Below are positions 1-7,597 of a stretch of 64,000 bases of DNA, one piece after another. Source of the stretch: Geodermatophilus amargosae. Its GTDB lineage: Bacteria; Actinomycetota; Actinomycetes; Mycobacteriales; Geodermatophilaceae. A model generated the notes under the pieces. It did not search any database. It was given only the letters and a program-made list of their open reading frames with translations, and was not told where the DNA came from. The stretch is taken from positions 248,001-312,000 of the forward strand of contig NZ_FPBA01000004.1 of assembly GCF_900116515.1 (NCBI RefSeq), read 5' to 3'. Each line of letters opens with the position of its first letter. Positions within the stretch are counted from its first letter, which is position 1. The translations under genes were made by a program, and so were the position numbers.

Positions 1-560
1 ACCGCGCCCAGCGGGACGTTGACGAAGAGCACCCACCGCCAGCTGAGCAGGCCGGTGAGCAGGCCGCCGACCACCCCGCCGAGGGCGCTGCCCGAGGCGG
101 CGGCCGCGGTGAGCAGGCTCAGGGCGCGGGCGCGCGCCCGGGGTTCGGCGAACCCGGTCGTGATCAGGCTGAGCGTCGTCGGCACGAGCACCGCGCCGCC
201 GATGCCCTGGACGAAGCGCGCCGCGACCAGCTGCCAGCCCTCCTGGGCCAGGCCGCCGGCCAGGCTGGCGAGGGCGAACAGCGTCAGGCCGCCGAGGAAC
301 GCGCGCTTGCGGCCCCACAGGTCGCCGATCCGCCCCCCGAGGAGGAGGAACCCGGCGAAGGTGAGCGTGTAGCTGCTCACCACCCACTGCAGGCCGGTGG
401 CCGACAGCCCGAGGCTCTCCTGCATCGGGGGCAGGGCGACGTTGACGATCGAGGTGTCCAGGACGCAGATGAACTGCGCGGCGCAGGCGATCGCCAGCAG
501 GACTCCCGGCCGCCGTGGCGGGGCGGCGGCCCGCCCCGCCGCGGGAACCGTGGTCTCCAC
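1..560 (-). CDS. MFS drug-efflux-type transporter (DHA2-like), C-terminus off the left edge
   Basis: Only the first about 186 residues are present; the gene continues past base 1. The protein opens with a Pro/Ala/Arg-rich tail, then a first membrane helix with the DHA2-style motif LDTSIVNVALP, followed by a second helix with GRIGDLWGRKR, the conserved MFS loop between helices 2 and 3. Later helices carry RFVQGIGGAV and SWRWVLFVNVP, also typical of the 14-helix DHA2 family of proton-coupled exporters. The GTG start overlaps the TAG stop of the SnoaL-like gene by one base (TAGTG), so it is the last visible member of the catabolic operon. Export of an aglycone or other product is a reasonable inference; the substrate cannot be read from sequence. 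Confidence 0.85.
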   Translation of the reverse strand, partial: METTVPAAGRAAAPPRRPGVLLAIACAAQFICVLDTSIVNVALPPMQESLGLSATGLQWVVSSYTLTFAGFLLLGGRIGDLWGRKRAFLGGLTLFALASLAGGLAQEGWQLVAARFVQGIGGAVLVPTTLSLITTGFAEPRARARALSLLTAAAASGSALGGVVGGLLTGLLSWRWVLFVNVPLGA

Positions 561-1339
561 TACTTGAACGTGTCCTCGAAGTCGGTGTACGGCACCGGCG
601 GCAGGGGCTCGAGGGTCTGCGCGCGGTCGTTGGCGTAGGGGTGGTACTCGGTCTCGGCCGGCTCGTCGACCGGCGGCAGGAAGACCGGCACGCCGTCGTC
701 GCCGAACCAGGCCAACTGCGAGTCGTGGCTCTCCTGGTTGTCCTTGGCGAAGGAGATCCAGTCCCGGTTGAACGGCGCCCGCGCGACCTCGTAGCAGCGG
801 AAGTGCCAGATGCGCCACTCGCCGTCCTGCTTGACGAAGTCGACGCCGTACTTGCACCAGACCCAGTGCGCCCAGACCGGCTTGCCGTCGACGTCGCCCC
901 CGGAGAGGACCCACGGCGGTACGTTGCGCGCCACCTCGGGGTCCATGAGGCCGGACTCGAGGCCGGCCATGATCCAGATGCCCTTGGCCGTCTGCCCGTC
1001 GGCGCCCACCTCGATGACCGGCGTCGTCGCGTAGTGGAAGAGCAGCTTGCCGACCGGGCGCGGCCGGCCCCGGTGGTAGGCGGTCACCGACTCGTAGGTC
1101 GTGTAGCGACCGACGTTGTTGTAGCGCGACCACATGCCCGGCGTGCCCGGCTGGGCCCAGAGCTCGGCGATGATCCGCTCGTCCTCGTAGGCGTTGTGGT
1201 AGTGCATGTAGCGGTTGAAGACGTTGTCGACCGCGCCGCGGTCCTGCGCACGGGTGGCGGTCAGCTCAGCGGCGGCGAGCCGCTCCTCCAGTGCTGCCAG
1301 GCGCTGCTCGAGCGCCTGCGTCTCGTCGATGGTGGTCAT
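560..1339 (-). CDS. SnoaL-like / NTF2-fold protein, 259 aa
   Basis: An N-terminal coiled-coil-like stretch (about residues 8-35, Leu/Ala/Glu-rich) precedes a SnoaL_4-type domain, seen from the RGAVDNVFNRYMHYHN helix and the later DGEWRIWHFRCYEVAR strand. Family members include polyketide cyclases, dehydratases, small isomerases and many unknowns, so no reaction can be assigned. It sits in the same operon as the oxidases and deglycosidase-like proteins, 110 bases after the fused protein and overlapping the MFS gene. That placement suggests it acts on the released aglycone or a keto-sugar intermediate (inference). No signal peptide is seen, so it is probably cytoplasmic. Confidence 0.75.
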   Translation of the reverse strand: MTTIDETQALEQRLAALEERLAAAELTATRAQDRGAVDNVFNRYMHYHNAYEDERIIAELWAQPGTPGMWSRYNNVGRYTTYESVTAYHRGRPRPVGKLLFHYATTPVIEVGADGQTAKGIWIMAGLESGLMDPEVARNVPPWVLSGGDVDGKPVWAHWVWCKYGVDFVKQDGEWRIWHFRCYEVARAPFNRDWISFAKDNQESHDSQLAWFGDDGVPVFLPPVDEPAETEYHPYANDRAQTLEPLPPVPYTDFEDTFK

Positions 1340-1449
1340 GTCGTGTCCTACTCCCTCTGTGGGGCGGTTGACGGGCCTCGGGTCCAGGGCGCGCGGGGCG
1401 GTCCGCGGAACGGCCGCGGCGTGATCGGTCGGCAGGATCGGGGCACGGG

Positions 1450-2754
1450 TCAGCCGCGGCCTTGCTGCAGCGAGCGCAGCAGGGCGTGCTGGCGACGCAC
1501 CTGGTCACGGCCGCGGTAGGGCTCCCGCCGTCCCTCGTACTCGCTGGACAGCCAGCCGCTCCAGCCGGCGTCCTCCAGGGTCGGGACGATCTCGCCCCAC
1601 GGGACGTGCAGGTCGCGCAGCGAGTCGTCGATCTCGAAGAACTTGGCCTGGATGAAGTGCGTGTGCGGCAGGACCTCGACCAGGTCGGACATGGGCACGC
1701 GCAGCGGGCGCAACGGTGCGGGGATGTCGTCCTCGTCGTCCGTGCCGAGGCTCTCCGCGGCCTCGCGCACGGCGGCGGTCTGGAAGATGCCGGTGTCGAT
1801 GAGCAGCTTGAAGTGCTCGGTACCGGTCTTCTCGATGAAGTCGACGTACCTCTGGGTGACGGGGTGCTCGATCGGTGTCGGCGAGTGGATCTCCGGGCAG
1901 ATGACGACGTCGAGGTCGGCGGCCAGGTCGAGCGAGCGCTCGACGACCTGCTCCCAGATCGGGTGCGGGTCGAGGTCCCAGGAGACGACGCCGAACTTCG
2001 GGCGCACCGAGGTGAAGCCGAGCTCCTTGGCCAGCCGCAGGTCCTGCTGGAGCTGCTCGGCGCCCTCCTCCGCGGTGAGGTCGCGGCCGGAGAACCGGGT
2101 CGTGTCGACCCAGGAGCCGAAGTTCGTGGGCGTGAGGCCGTACTCGGCGACCAGCCCGTGCCAGGAGTCGATCCAGGCCGCGCCGGGCGACGGGTAGCCC
2201 GGCAGGTTGCCCTCACCAAGGACCTCGATGCCGGTCGCCCCCAGGTCGGCGATGTCGGCGAAGACGTCCTCGAGGGTCATCGACGTGTACACGTCGCCGG
2301 TGTAGCTGTAGGTCGAGACGCAGTACCGCAGGCCGCCGTCGGGCACCGGGGGGACGATCACTCCCGAGCCGGCGATCGCGAACTCCGACCGGGCGATCGG
2401 CGGCGGGAAGTAGGAGCGCCGCAGGTAGACCGTCGCCTCGAGGCGGTGGACGCCGACGGACAGGCCGCCGGGCTTCGGCACGGTGATGGTGGCCGGCTCG
2501 TCGAGCTGCCAGCGGACGTCGGTCGAGGCCCGCAGCTCGTCGAGGGTGAAGGTGCGGCCCTGCAGCGTCCACAGCGGCAGGTGGTCGGGGATCCGCTCGC
2601 CGTCGACGACGACCTCGATGCCGTCGAGCATGCTGGCCGGCCCGCCGCGGTAGTTGGGGTTGCGCAGCCGGAAGGAGAAGCCCGTGACCCGGCCGTCCTC
2701 GACGACGTTGCGGAAGCCCCGCCCTTGGATGATCGGGAACTCGAGCACGGTCAT
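1450..2754 (-). CDS. Fused DUF6379 (beta-like) + xylose-isomerase-like TIM barrel (alpha-like): single-chain C-glycoside deglycosidase candidate
   Basis: 434 aa. Residues 1-135 form a DUF6379 domain resembling the two separate small proteins at 6798-7597 (RNPNYRGG, then a VVVDGERIP strand and an LDELRASTDVRW segment). From about residue 141 a sugar-phosphate isomerase/epimerase-type TIM barrel follows in the same frame. Likely metal ligands are E288 and H290 (CPEIHSP), D320 (LLIDTG), H366/Q369 (HFIQAKFF) and E405 (SSEYEG), all matched in the stand-alone barrels nearby. In known C-glycoside deglycosidases the TIM-barrel alpha and DUF6379 beta subunits are separate chains that cleave the C-C bond of a 3-keto-C-glycoside. 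The ATG overlaps the preceding oxidase stop (ATGA). Function is inferred from domain pairing and context. Confidence 0.8.
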   Translation of the reverse strand: MTVLEFPIIQGRGFRNVVEDGRVTGFSFRLRNPNYRGGPASMLDGIEVVVDGERIPDHLPLWTLQGRTFTLDELRASTDVRWQLDEPATITVPKPGGLSVGVHRLEATVYLRRSYFPPPIARSEFAIAGSGVIVPPVPDGGLRYCVSTYSYTGDVYTSMTLEDVFADIADLGATGIEVLGEGNLPGYPSPGAAWIDSWHGLVAEYGLTPTNFGSWVDTTRFSGRDLTAEEGAEQLQQDLRLAKELGFTSVRPKFGVVSWDLDPHPIWEQVVERSLDLAADLDVVICPEIHSPTPIEHPVTQRYVDFIEKTGTEHFKLLIDTGIFQTAAVREAAESLGTDDEDDIPAPLRPLRVPMSDLVEVLPHTHFIQAKFFEIDDSLRDLHVPWGEIVPTLEDAGWSGWLSSEYEGRREPYRGRDQVRRQHALLRSLQQGRG

Positions 2755-4256
2755 GCCCCTTCTCGGAGTTCGGTGACCAGCGCCGTGGCCCCGCGCACGG
2801 CGAGGGCGACGCTGGTGAGGGTGGGGTTCATGGAGTTGGCGGTCGGGATCAGCCCGTTGCCGGCGAGCACCAGGCCGGGCACGCCCCACACCCGCGACCA
2901 CGCGTCGCAGACGCTGGTGCCGTCGTCGGTCTCGCCCATGCGGACGGTCCCCATGTAGTGCAGCGAGCTGCCGGCCGGCATGACCCTGGGCATCCCGTCG
3001 ACGAACTCGCCGAGCGCGGCGGCGGCGCGGGCCTGGTGCTTCCGGGCCCGCTCGAAGTCCGCCTCCTCCAGGTCGGTGAGCTCGTAGGCGATGCGGATGC
3101 CGGGCAGGCCGTTCTCATCGGGCGCGTCGTCCTCGAAGGTGAGCCGGTCCTCCGGCCGGGGCCACTTGCGGAGGCCCCAGCCCATGCCGACGTAGCCACC
3201 GGGGTTGTCGCGGAACCGGCTGCCCTCCGGCAGCGGTACCGGCGAGACGGGGCTGAACATCATCTGCGCGGAGTACGGGTGCCCGTGCTCCTCGTCGAAC
3301 GGGATCGCGATGATGGCCCGGATCGGGTCGACCGGCCCGGCGGGGTCCTCCCGCGGCGGCACGACGTCGCCCCGCACCGCCACCACGCCGAAGAGCAGCG
3401 GGTGCTCGGTCAGGTACCGGCCCAGCGCCTCGGGGCGGATGCCGGAGGCCCACAGCAGCTGCGGGGTGCGCAGCGCGTCGGCGGCCAGGACGACGACGTC
3501 GGCCCGGACCTCCTCCTCCGCGCCGGTGCGCAGGTCGCGCAGCACGGCGCCGACGGCGCGGTCGCCGTCGCGGAGCACCCGCACGCACAGCGTCTCGGCG
3601 CGCAGGGTGAACCTGCCGTCGTCGGGCACGCCGTCGAGGACGACGTCGGTGCCGCTCCACCGCAGGGAGCCGTCCGCCTGCGGGTCGGCGGCCACCGGCA
3701 GGGGGCGCACCGTGATGCCGTCCGGCGCGAACTCGTCGCGGATCCGCTCCAGGATCGCCGCGGCCTGGGGCGCGCCGTCGAAGGACGGCCGGTGGACGTG
3801 CAGCAGCGACTCCGCGACGGCGAGGTGCTGCTCCCAGTCCGCGTCCTCGATGAAGGGGGCGCGCTCCGGCCCGGTCGGAGCGGGCGTGGCGCAGGTCCAG
3901 TGCACGCCCTGGCCGCCGACGCATGTCGCGCCGGCCGCCGCGGGCATGCCCGGGGAACCGTCGGCGGCCCGGCCGATGAGGTGGGTGCCCTGCCGCGCGG
4001 TGATCGTCCCCTCGACGACCACGCCGCCCGGGATGCCGGAGACGCCGCTCTCGTGCGACCGGCCCTGCGAGGCCAGTCGCGCCGCCGCCTGCTCCTCCGG
4101 GTCCGGGACGTTCTTGACGTTCATGCCGATCGGACGGGTCACGACCGGCCCCGCCTCGACCATGAGGACCTCGACGTCCGGGACCTGCTCCAGGAGCAGC
4201 CGGGCGTAGGTGGCTCCGGTCGGCCCGCTGCCGACGATCAGAACTCGGGGGGTCAT
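2751..4256 (-). CDS. GMC-family FAD-dependent oxidoreductase (pyranose/C-glycoside 3-oxidase-like), 501 aa
   Basis: The FAD-binding Rossmann motif GSGPTG lies at residues 9-14, with an acidic VEAGP strand end at about 33-37. The C-terminal GMC domain carries the pyranose-oxidase-type signature LHYMGTVRMG with likely catalytic H433, and N477 in SMNPTLT. Such enzymes oxidise sugar hydroxyls at C2 or C3; the CarA type makes 3-keto-C-glycosides before C-C cleavage. No signal peptide is present, so it acts inside the cell on imported glycoside. It overlaps both neighbours by four bases (ATGA), indicating tight translational coupling with the second oxidase and the fused deglycosidase-like gene. 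Substrate and regiospecificity are inferred from context. Confidence 0.85.
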   Translation of the reverse strand: MTPRVLIVGSGPTGATYARLLLEQVPDVEVLMVEAGPVVTRPIGMNVKNVPDPEEQAAARLASQGRSHESGVSGIPGGVVVEGTITARQGTHLIGRAADGSPGMPAAAGATCVGGQGVHWTCATPAPTGPERAPFIEDADWEQHLAVAESLLHVHRPSFDGAPQAAAILERIRDEFAPDGITVRPLPVAADPQADGSLRWSGTDVVLDGVPDDGRFTLRAETLCVRVLRDGDRAVGAVLRDLRTGAEEEVRADVVVLAADALRTPQLLWASGIRPEALGRYLTEHPLLFGVVAVRGDVVPPREDPAGPVDPIRAIIAIPFDEEHGHPYSAQMMFSPVSPVPLPEGSRFRDNPGGYVGMGWGLRKWPRPEDRLTFEDDAPDENGLPGIRIAYELTDLEEADFERARKHQARAAAALGEFVDGMPRVMPAGSSLHYMGTVRMGETDDGTSVCDAWSRVWGVPGLVLAGNGLIPTANSMNPTLTSVALAVRGATALVTELREGA

Positions 4257-5764
4257 GCGTGCGCCTCCTCGGCGACGGGGGTGGCGGCCAGCGAAGCGGC
4301 CAGGGACCGGGCGGTGAGGACACCGAGCGCGACGGCGGTGAGAGTGGGGTTGCAGGCGGTCGCGGTCGGGATGACGTTGTTGCCGCCGACGTAGAGGTTC
4401 TCGGTGCCCCACACCCGGCCGGTCGGGTCGCAGACGCTCGTGCCGTCGTCGGCCGCACCCATCCGGGTCGTGCCGAGGTAGTGCAGCGAGCTGCCGGGCG
4501 GCATGACGAACGGGTCGCCGAGCGGCTGGCCGAGTGCTCGTGCCGCCCGGCGGACCTCGTCGACAGCCGCGCCGATCGACGCGCGGTCGACGTCGCTGAG
4601 CGCGTAGTCGATGCGGATGGCCGGCAGCCCGTGCTCATCGGCGGCGTCCTCGTCGAACCGGACGCGGTTGTCCGGCGAGAGCTCCTTCCGGCAGAACCAG
4701 CCGAGGCCGACCACCTGACCGGGACGCACGGTCACGCCCGGGTCGAGCGGCATCGGCGAGGCGTCCATCTGCATGACCTGACCGTGGAACGGCCGGTCGG
4801 CGGCGTAGGGCACCCAGGAGACCCCGGAGACGGGGACGATCGCCCCACCCCCGGGCGCGGCGGCCGCCGTGGCCGGGAGGTCGGCGTCGATGGGGGCGTC
4901 CGCCGGGACGTACCGCTCGTCCAGGAGCGAGGCGGCCATGACCTGCGGGTGCTCGGTCAGGTACCGGCCCAGCGCCTGCGGGCGGATGCCCGAGGCCCAG
5001 AGCAGCTGCGGCGTCCGGAACGCGTCGGCGGCGACGACGACGGCACGGGCGGGGATCTGGTGACGCTCCCCGGAGGCGAGGTCGACTGCCTCGACCCCGG
5101 TCACCCGTCCCGCGTCGAGGAGGACCCGCCGGACGAGAGTGCCGGTGCGCAGTTCGACGTCCGTCCGGTCCCACAGGTCCCCCGCGATGATCGCCGGACC
5201 GGTCCAGTGCAGCGTGCCGTCCTCGCCCACCGTGACGGCGACCGGCATCGGTCCGGCCGGGCGGCGGTGCGGACGGTCGAACAGCTCGCCCAGCACCCGC
5301 TGCACCGCGCCGGTCAGGGGCGCCCGGTCGAAGGCGTGCGTCGTGACGGCGAGCAGCGCCTCCGCACGGGTCAGCGCCTCGTCGAGCACAGCGGGGTCGA
5401 CGCAGTCGGGCACCTCGTCGTCCACCGGGCGGGGACAGGCCGCGGTCCAGTGCGCGCCCATCCCGCCGACGTTGGTGGACACCGCGGCGTTGGGCATGTC
5501 CGGAGCGCCGACCAACGTCGTCCCCGGCCGGGCCGGCGTGCCCCCCGGCAGGGGGCCGGGGCCGGTGGCGAGACCGGCGAGCAGCCGGTCGCGCTCGTCG
5601 ACGTCGGCGATGTTCTTGACGTGCCCGCCGGCGGTGTCGCCGAGCGCCTGCCCTGCCTCGAGCACGAGGACCCGCAGGCCGGAGCCGGCGTCGGCCAGCT
5701 CGCGCGCGACCGCCGTCCCCACCGGGCCGGAGCCGACGACGATGACGTCGTACGACCCGCTCAC
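4253..5764 (-). CDS. Second GMC-family FAD-dependent oxidoreductase, 503 aa
   Basis: This is a paralogue of the adjacent oxidase. It has the FAD motif GSGPVG at 11-16, a glycine-rich GGMGAHWTAACP segment matching GGQGVHWTCATP in the neighbour, and C-terminal LHYLGTTRMG with H428 plus N472 in ACNPTLT. The two proteins share long similar blocks (for example RTPQLLWASGIRP and ALGRYLTEHP), so they arose by duplication. The GTG start overlaps the TIM-barrel stop (GTGA). Two oxidases could act on different sugars or anomers, or form a heteromer; sequence alone does not decide. Intracellular, as no signal peptide is visible. Confidence 0.85.
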   Translation of the reverse strand: MSGSYDVIVVGSGPVGTAVARELADAGSGLRVLVLEAGQALGDTAGGHVKNIADVDERDRLLAGLATGPGPLPGGTPARPGTTLVGAPDMPNAAVSTNVGGMGAHWTAACPRPVDDEVPDCVDPAVLDEALTRAEALLAVTTHAFDRAPLTGAVQRVLGELFDRPHRRPAGPMPVAVTVGEDGTLHWTGPAIIAGDLWDRTDVELRTGTLVRRVLLDAGRVTGVEAVDLASGERHQIPARAVVVAADAFRTPQLLWASGIRPQALGRYLTEHPQVMAASLLDERYVPADAPIDADLPATAAAAPGGGAIVPVSGVSWVPYAADRPFHGQVMQMDASPMPLDPGVTVRPGQVVGLGWFCRKELSPDNRVRFDEDAADEHGLPAIRIDYALSDVDRASIGAAVDEVRRAARALGQPLGDPFVMPPGSSLHYLGTTRMGAADDGTSVCDPTGRVWGTENLYVGGNNVIPTATACNPTLTAVALGVLTARSLAASLAATPVAEEAHA

Positions 5765-6795
5765 CGGGCCACCACCACCGAGGCCTCGGCCTCGAGCAGC
5801 CCCTTGAGCATGTCGTGCTGGGCGCGGACCTGGTCGAATGCGTCGTAGCGGTCGCTGTACGCGTGCGCCTCGTACTCGCTGGAGATGAAGCCGGTGTAGC
5901 GCTGCTCGACCAGCACGCGGGCGACCCTCGGCCAGTCGATGGACGGGTCGGTGAGTCCGTCGGGGCCGTCCACGATCCCGTAGAACTTGCCGTGCACGTG
6001 CACCACGTGCGGGAAGAAGTCGGCCCAGCGCTCGGGCTCCATCTTCCCGTGCATCGTGAAGAGCATCTTCAGGTTGCCGACCTGCGCCGGGCTCGCGCCC
6101 GCCTGGGCGGCCCGCCGCTCCAGCTCGGGGAACTTGGCCACCGTCGGGCCGGGCTCGGCCCACAGCTGCTTGGTCATGGCCGTCAGCTCCGGCGAGATGC
6201 CGGCGGCGCGGTGGGCGTCGTCGACGGCCTCCGGGATGGCCCGCATGCTGGAGCTCATGTCGGGGATGAACCCCAGCCACGGGGTGTCCAGCCGGACGAA
6301 GAACTCCTTGAGCGCGGCCACCGGCGGCGCCTCGATCGTCAGCGGCGCGTGGATCTCCACCCCCACCGCGACGCCGAGTTCCTCGGCCAGGGGCAGGAGC
6401 CGCTCCAGGATCGCCGGGCTGGTCTCGACGCCCACCCGGGCGACCGGGAAGCCCAGCGCCGCGGCGCCGCGGACCTGAACGGCCACGTACTCGTAGGACT
6501 CGTCGTCGGTCAGCAGCCGGCCCGGGTAGAGCCCGAGGTCGTTGTTGATGGCCAGGCACGAGGGGGTGAGGCCGGAGGACTCGATCACGCCGCGGACCTC
6601 GCGGACGGCGGCGTCGTCCAGCCGCGGCCAGCCGCGCAGGCTCTGGAAGGCGACCATCTCCAGGCCGGGGCCGAGGTCGCGCGCCGCCACCTCGGCCACC
6701 AGCGAGGCGAAGTCGCGGCCGGGCTTGCGCTGCTCCAGGGAGAGACTGAACAGGGTGGTGCCCAGGCGCGGCAGGCCGGGTGCGGTGTCGGTCAT
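5761..6795 (-). CDS. Xylose-isomerase-like TIM-barrel protein (deglycosidase alpha-like), 344 aa
   Basis: A sugar phosphate isomerase/epimerase-type barrel. Likely metal ligands are E147 and H149 (VEIHAPL), D179 (GFIPDM), H266/H268 (VHVHGKFYG) and E307 (SSEYEA). The spacing matches the other two barrels in the locus, but the fourth position reads HVH where they have HIQ or FIQ, so it is the most divergent of the three. It lies two bases after a DUF6379 gene, the expected alpha/beta gene pairing of C-glycoside deglycosidases. A role as epimerase or isomerase of a keto-sugar remains possible. Confidence 0.75.
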   Translation of the reverse strand: MTDTAPGLPRLGTTLFSLSLEQRKPGRDFASLVAEVAARDLGPGLEMVAFQSLRGWPRLDDAAVREVRGVIESSGLTPSCLAINNDLGLYPGRLLTDDESYEYVAVQVRGAAALGFPVARVGVETSPAILERLLPLAEELGVAVGVEIHAPLTIEAPPVAALKEFFVRLDTPWLGFIPDMSSSMRAIPEAVDDAHRAAGISPELTAMTKQLWAEPGPTVAKFPELERRAAQAGASPAQVGNLKMLFTMHGKMEPERWADFFPHVVHVHGKFYGIVDGPDGLTDPSIDWPRVARVLVEQRYTGFISSEYEAHAYSDRYDAFDQVRAQHDMLKGLLEAEASVVVAR

Positions 6796-6797
6796 CG

Positions 6798-7202
6798 TCA
6801 GGCTCCTGCCGCGGTGAGGGTCTTGTCGGTGAGGCTGGGCGCCACCAGGGGCACCCGGTCCGGGCCGGTGAGGATGTACGGGATCGACAGCCCGAGGAGC
6901 AGCCGCACGCGGTGCTCGCGTCCGGGGGCGGTCTCGACGGGCACGTGCAGCACGACCGGGTCGGTGGTGAACCAGTACTCGTCGCCCTTCTCCGCCAGCG
7001 CGGCGAAAGGATGGCGCTGCCCGTTCACGGTGACCGACAACGAGGAGGGCTCGATGCGCTCCCCGTCCACGGTCAGGTCGACGCGGGCCAGCGAGGGCAG
7101 CGGCAGCGCCCGGTACCAGTGCGAGTAGACGGCGATGTCCAGGCCGTCGGGCGTGGCGGTGAGCGAGTCGGCCCGCACCACCTGGTCGTCGAGGGGTCCC
7201 AT
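6798..7202 (-). CDS. DUF6379 protein (deglycosidase beta-like), 134 aa
   Basis: A small beta-rich protein with the shared pattern WYRALPLPSLARVDLTVDG, then a TVNGQRHPF strand and a GREHRVRLLLGLSIPYI strand. These align with YYRGLALSMVEAVDLVVDG and the matching strands of the neighbouring DUF6379 protein. It is shorter at the N-terminus and lacks the GFR segment (residues 11-13 of the neighbour). Its ATG overlaps the upstream DUF6379 stop (TGATG). In characterised C-glycoside deglycosidases this fold is the beta subunit contacting the alpha barrel. Pairing with the barrel at 5761-6795 is the simplest reading. Confidence 0.7.
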   Translation of the reverse strand: MGPLDDQVVRADSLTATPDGLDIAVYSHWYRALPLPSLARVDLTVDGERIEPSSLSVTVNGQRHPFAALAEKGDEYWFTTDPVVLHVPVETAPGREHRVRLLLGLSIPYILTGPDRVPLVAPSLTDKTLTAAGA

Positions 7203-7597
7203 CAGATCTCCTGGGCAGCGAGGGTCAGGCGCTTGGCGTCCCGGCCGCCGCCGGGCACGGGCATGTACGAGATGCGCAGCCGGACGGCGACGGCGACGTC
7301 GTGCTCCCCCGCGGCCAGCGGCTCGTCGGTCTCGAAGGCGAGCTGCGCCCGCTCCCCCATCTCCCAGCGGTCGTCGGTGGTGCGCGGCAGCTGGTCGAAG
7401 CGGTAGGTGTTCCCGTGCACCGTGAACGTGGTGCGCGCGGCCGGCACGGGCCGGCCGTCGACGACGAGGTCGACGGCCTCGACCATCGACAGCGCCAGGC
7501 CCCGGTAGTAGGGCATCCGGACCTCCACGACGCCGCCGGTGCGTCCGTCGTCGAGCGTGCGGAACCCCTCCTCGCACACGATGTACTTGTCGAACAT
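7202..7597 (-). CDS. DUF6379 protein (deglycosidase beta-like), 131 aa
   Basis: This is the better preserved of the two stand-alone DUF6379 proteins. It has an N-terminal EEGFRTL, then RMPYYRGLALSMVEAVDLVVDG, a TFTVHGNTYRFDQL segment and a DRWEMGE turn, closely following the N-terminal domain of the fused protein at 1450-2754 (GRGFRNV, RNPNYRGG, VDGERIP, LDELRASTDVRW). It is coupled on both sides by one-base TGATG overlaps, to the TIM barrel at 7597-8604 and to the second DUF6379 gene. It probably forms the alpha/beta complex with that barrel. No catalytic residue can be assigned from sequence alone. Confidence 0.75.
   Translation of the reverse strand: MFDKYIVCEEGFRTLDDGRTGGVVEVRMPYYRGLALSMVEAVDLVVDGRPVPAARTTFTVHGNTYRFDQLPRTTDDRWEMGERAQLAFETDEPLAAGEHDVAVAVRLRISYMPVPGGGRDAKRLTLAAQEI

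Noticed and set aside
1450-2901. Longer version of the fused protein starting at 2901
   Set aside because: The extra 49 residues are Arg/His-rich and overlap the end of the oxidase gene in another frame. The ATG at 2754 with an ATGA overlap fits the DUF6379 start.
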